17,114 nt of DNA from Clostridiales bacterium (GTDB lineage Bacteria > Bacillota > Clostridia > Christensenellales > Borkfalkiaceae): the NCBI GenBank assembly GCA_015069525.1, contig SVIK01000023.1, positions 1 to 17,114 of the forward strand, read 5' to 3'. The notes under the pieces are model-generated. The model saw nothing but the letters and a program-made list of their open reading frames with translations. It ran no database searches and was not told where the DNA came from. Each line of letters begins with the position of its first letter. Positions within the stretch are counted from its first letter, which is position 1. Shown piece by piece: positions 13,083 through 17,114 of this stretch. The translations under genes and the position numbers were made by a program.

Positions 13083-14033
13083 ATGAACAACAAAGTTACT
13101 ATCATCGGTGCAGGTTCGGTAGGCGCTACGGTTGCCTATACGCTCGTTGCGACGGGCTCGGTTGCGGAAATCGTGCTCATCGACGTCAACGTGGAAAAGG
13201 CGAAAGGGGAAGCGCTTGACATTGTACAAGCTACGCCCTATTTACACCCTGTAAAAATTTACAGCGGTACGTATGAAGACGCGGCTGGTTCGGATATCGT
13301 TATCATCACGTCGGGCGTGGGTAGAAAGCCTGGTCAATCCCGTATTGACCTTACGCAAACGAACGTCAACATTTTGAAATCGATTGCTCCTCAAATCGTT
13401 AAATATGCGCCCGACGCATTGTATTTGTTCGTTGCAAACCCCGTAGACGTACTCACGTATGTATTCTGCAAAATCACGGGTGTTCCCAAGAACAGAGTTA
13501 TCGGTACGGGCTGTACGCTTGACAGTATTCGTTTGAGAACGCGTCTTTCCCAATTGTATTCGGTAAACCAAAAGCAAGTACACGCATACGTTTTGGGTGA
13601 ACACGGTGATAGCTCTTTCGTGGCATGGTCGACGGCGGATATTTCCGGAATTCCTCTTGCGGAATACGAACAAACCTTGACGGGTAAAGACGTTTTGAAA
13701 ATTACGCCGTATACGCACGAAGAAGTGGAAGAATACGTGAAAAAATCGGGCGGTAAGATTATCGCAGGCAAAGGCGCAACCTTCTACGGCATCGCGGCAA
13801 GCGTCACGCAAATCGTAAATAGCATTTATTCGAGTGCGTACACGATTTTGCCCGTATCCACCGTTTTGGATGGAGAATACGGCGTTTCCGACGTAGCGCT
13901 TTCTACGCTTTGCGCAATCGGCGCTACGGGCGTTATCACGACGCTCACGCCTAAGCTTTCGGATGAAGAAGTGGCGAAATTCCAAAACAGCGCGAAGGTG
14001 CTTAAAGACGTTATCGCACAAATTGAAATTTAA
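13083..14033 (+). CDS. ldh: L-lactate/malate dehydrogenase family protein
   Basis: A 316-residue NAD-dependent 2-hydroxyacid dehydrogenase of the LDH/MDH superfamily. The Rossmann motif GAGSVGA is at residues 9-15; D147, R150 and the catalytic H174 in GEHGD are present, and R87 is the mobile-loop Arg. Overall it is most like bacterial L-LDH: KGATFYGIA with T233, and R152 and H167 at the positions used for fructose-1,6-bisphosphate activation in Bacillus LDH. However, the specificity loop reads GRKPGQSR, with R81 aligning without gaps to Gln102 of LDH; Arg there is the malate dehydrogenase residue. The substrate pair, pyruvate/lactate or oxaloacetate/malate, is therefore open, and fumC lies 14 nt downstream. 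The ribosome binding site GGAG (13071-13074) is 8 nt before the ATG. The superfamily is certain; the symbol ldh is the conventional name. Confidence 0.85.
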   Translation: MNNKVTIIGAGSVGATVAYTLVATGSVAEIVLIDVNVEKAKGEALDIVQATPYLHPVKIYSGTYEDAAGSDIVIITSGVGRKPGQSRIDLTQTNVNILKSIAPQIVKYAPDALYLFVANPVDVLTYVFCKITGVPKNRVIGTGCTLDSIRLRTRLSQLYSVNQKQVHAYVLGEHGDSSFVAWSTADISGIPLAEYEQTLTGKDVLKITPYTHEEVEEYVKKSGGKIIAGKGATFYGIAASVTQIVNSIYSSAYTILPVSTVLDGEYGVSDVALSTLCAIGATGVITTLTPKLSDEEVAKFQNSAKVLKDVIAQIEI

Positions 14034-14047
14034 TTGGAGAAAGAAAA

Positions 14048-15424
14048 ATGGAATATCGTATTGAAAAAGATACCATGGGGGAAATGCAAGTACCCGCGGA
14101 CAGATATTGGGCAGCGCAAACGCAAAGAAGTTTTCAAAACTTCCGCATTGGCGACGAGGTGATGCCCCGTGAAATCACGAAGGCGTTCGGCATTTTGAAA
14201 AAAGCGGCGGCGCTTGCAAACTGGAAACTTGGCAAACTCCCTGAGGAAAAGAAGAACGCTATTTGCTCCGCTTGCGACGAAGTAATTTCTGGTAGTTTGA
14301 ACGGACATTTCCCGCTTGTGGTATGGCAAACGGGTAGCGGTACGCAATCGAACATGAACGCAAACGAAGTTATTGCAAATCGTGGCAACGAGATTGCAGG
14401 TAAAAAGCTTTTGCACCCTAACGACGATATCAATAAGAGCCAAAGCTCCAACGATACCTTCCCTACGGCAATGCATATCGCGGCGGTAGTGGCAATTGAA
14501 GACAACCTTTTCCCTGCGATGGATACGCTTATCGCAACGCTCAAACGCTTGGAAGCGGAAAACGAGGGGATTGTAAAGAGTGGTAGAACGCACTTGCAAG
14601 ATGCTGTTCCCATCGCCTTTTCGCAAGAGATTAGCGGTTGGAGAAATATGATTGAAAAGACGAAGGCGCAATTAACGCTTGCGCTTGACGGTTTGAAAGA
14701 ACTCGCTCTTGGCGGTACGGCTGTCGGGACGGGCTTGAACGCACCCAAAGGTTTTGCGGAAGAAGTCGCCGTTCAGGTAAGCGAGCTTACGGGTAAGAAG
14801 TTTATTACGGCAGAAAACAAATACCACGCGTTGACGTCTAAGGACGAGCTTGTCTTTGCGCACGGCGCACTCAAAGCGCTTGCGTGCAACCTCATGAAGA
14901 TTGCAAACGACGTAAGATGGCTTGCAAGTGGTCCTCGCGACGGGCTTGGTGAAATCTTTATTCCTGAAAACGAACCTGGTTCTTCGATTATGCCTGGTAA
15001 AGTGAACCCTACGCAATGCGAATCGATGACGATGGTTGCCGTACAAGTTATGGCAAACGACGTAGCGGTAGGAGTTGGCGCATCGCAAGGCAATTTCGAG
15101 TTGAACGTATTTATGCCCGTAATCATTTACAACTTCTTGCAATCGGTACGTTTGCTTGCAGACGGTATCGTATCGTTTGAAAAGAACTGCGTGACGGGTA
15201 TTAAAGCAAACAAAGAAAAAATGCATCATAACCTTTACAACTCGTTGATGCTTGTCACGGCGCTCAATCCGTACATCGGGTATGAGAACGCGGCAAAGAC
15301 GGCGAAAAAGGCTTATAAAGAAAATATTTCCTTAAAGGAAGCGTGCGTAGCGCTTGGTTTCTTAACGGCGGAAAAATTTGACGAAGTATTCCGTCCCGAA
15401 GAAATGGCGTATCCGCAAAAATAA
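14048..15424 (+). CDS. fumC: Class II fumarate hydratase
   Basis: Fumarase interconverts fumarate and L-malate; class II enzymes are iron-free, oxygen-stable homotetramers in the cytoplasm. The 458 residues match the family. TGSGTQSNMNANEV (95-108), HPNDDINKSQSSNDTFPTA (123-141) and GRTHLQDAVP (179-188, with T181 and catalytic H182) form the active site with the signature GSSIMPGKVNPTQCE (311-325), which holds S312/S313, K318 and N320. G317-K318 followed by TQCE separates fumarase from aspartase, which reads PAKVNPVIPE in this region. The ribosome binding site GGAG (14036-14039) is 8 nt before the ATG, and the gene sits between the dehydrogenase and hdrB in one apparent operon. Placing a malate-consuming enzyme next to a dehydrogenase with an MDH-type residue suggests a reductive C4 branch. 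Confidence 0.96.
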   Translation: MEYRIEKDTMGEMQVPADRYWAAQTQRSFQNFRIGDEVMPREITKAFGILKKAAALANWKLGKLPEEKKNAICSACDEVISGSLNGHFPLVVWQTGSGTQSNMNANEVIANRGNEIAGKKLLHPNDDINKSQSSNDTFPTAMHIAAVVAIEDNLFPAMDTLIATLKRLEAENEGIVKSGRTHLQDAVPIAFSQEISGWRNMIEKTKAQLTLALDGLKELALGGTAVGTGLNAPKGFAEEVAVQVSELTGKKFITAENKYHALTSKDELVFAHGALKALACNLMKIANDVRWLASGPRDGLGEIFIPENEPGSSIMPGKVNPTQCESMTMVAVQVMANDVAVGVGASQGNFELNVFMPVIIYNFLQSVRLLADGIVSFEKNCVTGIKANKEKMHHNLYNSLMLVTALNPYIGYENAAKTAKKAYKENISLKEACVALGFLTAEKFDEVFRPEEMAYPQK

Positions 15425-15436
15425 TTCACTTGCAAA

Positions 15437-15442
15437 AGGTGG
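15437..15442 (+). promoter_or_regulatory. Ribosome binding site deciding the hdrB start
   Basis: AGGTGG lies 8 nt before the ATG at 15451. The in-frame TTG at 15430 would sit upstream of it and has no ribosome binding site of its own. Confidence 0.65.
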
Positions 15443-15450
15443 CAAACAGT

Positions 15451-16230
15451 ATGAAAATTAGTTATTATCCCGGCTGTACGCTTAAAACGAAAGCGAAAAA
15501 CCTCGACGTGACGGCACGTCGTTGCGCGGAAGTTTTGGGCGTGGAGATGGAAGAAATCGAAAATTGGCAATGTTGCGGTGCCGTGTATAAAATGGGCACG
15601 GACGAAATTGCAACTAAGCTTTCTGCGGTACGCGCGTTGGAATACGCAAAACGCAACGGCGGGAAATTGCTTACGCTTTGCTCCGCTTGTCATAACGTTA
15701 TCAAACGCGCAAACGAGGATATGAAATCCAATGCAGATATACAACTGCGCGCAAATAACTATATGAAGTTTGACGAGCCGTACAAAGGCGAAACGGAAGT
15801 ATTGCATTATCTTGAAATGTTGAAAAACGTTGTTGGCTTCGATGCTATTAAAAAGGCTGTCGTAAAACCGCTTAATAGAAAAATCGGCGCATACTACGGC
15901 TGTTTATTGCTCCGCCCCAGCGGTGTTATGGCGTTTGATAATCCCGAAAATCCCACGATTATCGAAGATTTCATCCGCGCAATTGGCGGTACGCCCGTTA
16001 TTTATCCTTTCCGCAACGAATGTTGTGGGGCGTACGTCGGTTTGAAGAATAGCGAGCTCCCTAAACAAAAGAGCAAGAAAGTGCTTACGAGCGCAAAAGA
16101 AAAGGGCGCGGAAGAGGTAATCACGGCTTGTCCGCTTTGCTTGTACAATTTGCAGGTAAACGGCGATAACATTTTGCCCGTGAAATACTTTACCGAGCTT
16201 TTGGCGGAAGCATTGGGGGTGGAACAATGA
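15451..16230 (+). CDS. hdrB: Heterodisulfide reductase subunit B-like protein (two CCG domains)
   Basis: A 259-residue cytoplasmic HdrB homologue. HdrB carries two noncubane [4Fe-4S] clusters in cysteine-rich CCG domains and is the disulfide- or thiol-reducing subunit of HdrABC. Both domains are complete: C9, C41-C42, C77 and C80 in the first (YYPGC, QCCGAVY, CSAC), and C151, C191-C192, C227 and C230 in the second (YYGC, ECCGAYVG, CPLC). Methanogens use CoM-S-S-CoB, but bacteria lack these cofactors, and bacterial HdrABC sets take part in flavin-based electron bifurcation with ferredoxin, NADH, H2 or other partners. The start ATG at 15451 is supported by AGGTGG. The hdrC start codon overlaps the TGA stop of this gene, so translation is coupled. 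The family is confident; the electron acceptor is unknown. Confidence 0.92.
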   Translation: MKISYYPGCTLKTKAKNLDVTARRCAEVLGVEMEEIENWQCCGAVYKMGTDEIATKLSAVRALEYAKRNGGKLLTLCSACHNVIKRANEDMKSNADIQLRANNYMKFDEPYKGETEVLHYLEMLKNVVGFDAIKKAVVKPLNRKIGAYYGCLLLRPSGVMAFDNPENPTIIEDFIRAIGGTPVIYPFRNECCGAYVGLKNSELPKQKSKKVLTSAKEKGAEEVITACPLCLYNLQVNGDNILPVKYFTELLAEALGVEQ

Positions 16231-16613
16231 CGAGAGAAGAACGTGTTGAAAACATGAAGCAACTTTCCGGTACGGACGTAAGAAAGTGTATGAAATGCGG
16301 TAAGTGTTCGGGTAGATGTCCTGCCTTTAAGGAAATGGATATCAAACCGCACCAATTCGTTTCGATGCTGGAAAAGGGCAAGATTGACGAATTGCTCGCT
16401 TGCGACGCGATTTGGAATTGCCTTTCCTGTATGGCTTGCGTAGAGCGTTGCCCCCGTGGCGTGGCGCCTGCAGGGGTAGTAGAAGCGGTACGCGATACCG
16501 TGGTACGTATGCAGGGCAATAACGGAATCAAAGCAGAGGATATCCCGCCTATCGTAGATGAACTTATCCCTCAACAGCTTTTGGTCAGCGCATATAGAAA
16601 GTATAACAAATAA
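16227..16613 (+). CDS. hdrC: Heterodisulfide reductase subunit C-like ferredoxin
   Basis: A 128-residue Fe-S protein with two cubane [4Fe-4S] sites: C21, C24, C27 and C31 in CMKCGKCSGRCP, and C65, C68, C71 and C75 in CLSCMACVERCP. It passes electrons between HdrA and HdrB. The ATG overlaps the hdrB stop as ATGA, with a purine-rich GGGGGTGG just upstream. Length and cysteine spacing agree with HdrC. No membrane segment is present, which fits the soluble HdrABC type rather than the membrane-bound HdrDE type. Confidence 0.93.
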   Translation: MTREERVENMKQLSGTDVRKCMKCGKCSGRCPAFKEMDIKPHQFVSMLEKGKIDELLACDAIWNCLSCMACVERCPRGVAPAGVVEAVRDTVVRMQGNNGIKAEDIPPIVDELIPQQLLVSAYRKYNK

Positions 16614-16646
16614 CGATAAAAAATCTAAAAAAAGAGAGTAGATAAA

Positions 16647-17114
16647 ATGCAAAGAATAGGTGTTTTTATTTGTTGGTGCGGTAGCAACATTTCGGCAACG
16701 GTAGACGTTGAGAAAGTTGCGGAAGTCATGAAAAGTGAGCCGGGCGTCGTATATTCGGCAAACTATCAATACATGTGTTCCGAGAACGGGCAACAGCTTA
16801 TTAGACAAGCGATTAAAGAACACAACCTTACGGGCATTGTAATCGGTTCTTGTTCGCCCAGAATGCACGAGGCAACCTTCCGTAAAGCAGCGGAAGCGGC
16901 AGGACTCAACCCGTATATGGTAGAGGTTGCCAATATCCGTGAGCATTGTTCTTGGATTCATAAGGACATGGAAGAAGCAACGGAAAAGGCGGTTATCCTC
17001 GTCCGTACGGCAATCGCGAAAGTAAAACTTAACGCGCCTTTGATGGCAGGGGAAAGCCCCGTTGTAAAACGTGCGCTCGTTATCGGTGGCGGTATTGCAG
17101 GTATTCAAGCGGCG
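16647..17114 (+). CDS. hdrA: Heterodisulfide reductase subunit A-like flavoprotein, 3' truncated by the window edge
   Basis: The first 156 residues of an HdrA-type FAD/Fe-S protein; the frame is open to the window end. It starts MQRIGVFICWCGSNI and keeps the N-terminal cysteines C9, C11, C44, C69 (in GSCSPRMHE) and C101 (in NIREHCSWIH), which in HdrA bind an N-terminal [4Fe-4S] cluster. The FAD-binding GGGIAGIQAA starts at residue 147. HdrA is the bifurcating flavin subunit: it accepts electron pairs and splits them between HdrBC and ferredoxin. Full-length HdrA usually has about 650 residues or more and ends in ferredoxin-like domains, not visible here. The ribosome binding site GAGAG (16634-16638) is 8 nt before the ATG, and the gap to hdrC is 33 nt. 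Confidence 0.93.
   Translation, partial: MQRIGVFICWCGSNISATVDVEKVAEVMKSEPGVVYSANYQYMCSENGQQLIRQAIKEHNLTGIVIGSCSPRMHEATFRKAAEAAGLNPYMVEVANIREHCSWIHKDMEEATEKAVILVRTAIAKVKLNAPLMAGESPVVKRALVIGGGIAGIQAA

Noticed and set aside
13242..14021. 259-residue minus-strand open frame opposite the dehydrogenase
   Set aside because: Antisense shadow; the + strand holds all LDH/MDH motifs.
16002..17108. 368-residue minus-strand open frame opposite hdrB, hdrC and hdrA
   Set aside because: It spans three well-supported genes on the other strand and has no domain features; the length reflects codon bias of the real genes.

Overview
The window looks like a chromosomal segment of an anaerobic, fermentative Bacillota, most likely an uncultured gut-type member of the Clostridia. 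The grounds are: strong AGGAGG-type ribosome binding sites, sigma-A promoters with extended -10 boxes, a WhiA gene in a murB/PHP/dnaE/pfkA neighbourhood typical of Firmicutes, the standard genetic code, and an HdrB-HdrC-HdrA set next to a lactate/malate dehydrogenase and a fumarase. I see no mobile element, CRISPR array, tRNA or rRNA. All genes are on the + strand except a two-gene minus-strand unit at 1890-3153.

Layout. (1) 1-1906: the 3' end of an ROK-family sugar kinase-like gene overlapping nagA, an amino-sugar catabolism pair closed by a hairpin terminator. (2) 1890-3153, minus strand: a GmhB-like HAD phosphatase followed by a Pr6Pr-like membrane protein. The membrane protein reading frame runs through the nagA terminator and stops inside nagA. 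(3) 3272-9551: a murB - PHP phosphatase - whiA - dnaE operon (cell wall, regulation, replication) with tight spacing; rapZ and yvcK, often found in this neighbourhood, are absent. (4) 9599-11850: pfkA and then a fruK/PfkB-type kinase, each with its own promoter and terminator, giving the committed glycolytic phosphorylations. (5) 12013-12863: a promoter, an unrecognised 64-residue four-cysteine protein and an HdeD/DUF308-like membrane protein, then a terminator. (6) 12935-17114: one apparent operon, ldh/mdh-like dehydrogenase - fumC - hdrB - hdrC - hdrA (hdrA runs off the window end).

The last operon is the most interesting part. The dehydrogenase is LDH-like overall but carries Arg at the residue that discriminates pyruvate from oxaloacetate, as malate dehydrogenases do. 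It lies 14 nt from a fumarase and upstream of HdrBCA. Together these could form a reductive malate-to-fumarate branch coupled to flavin/Fe-S electron transfer (inference). Other points of interest are a divergent promoter pair predicted to give leaderless or nearly leaderless mRNAs, a terminator embedded in a coding region upstream of its stop codon, and three A-tracts phased at 11 bp in the ldh leader.
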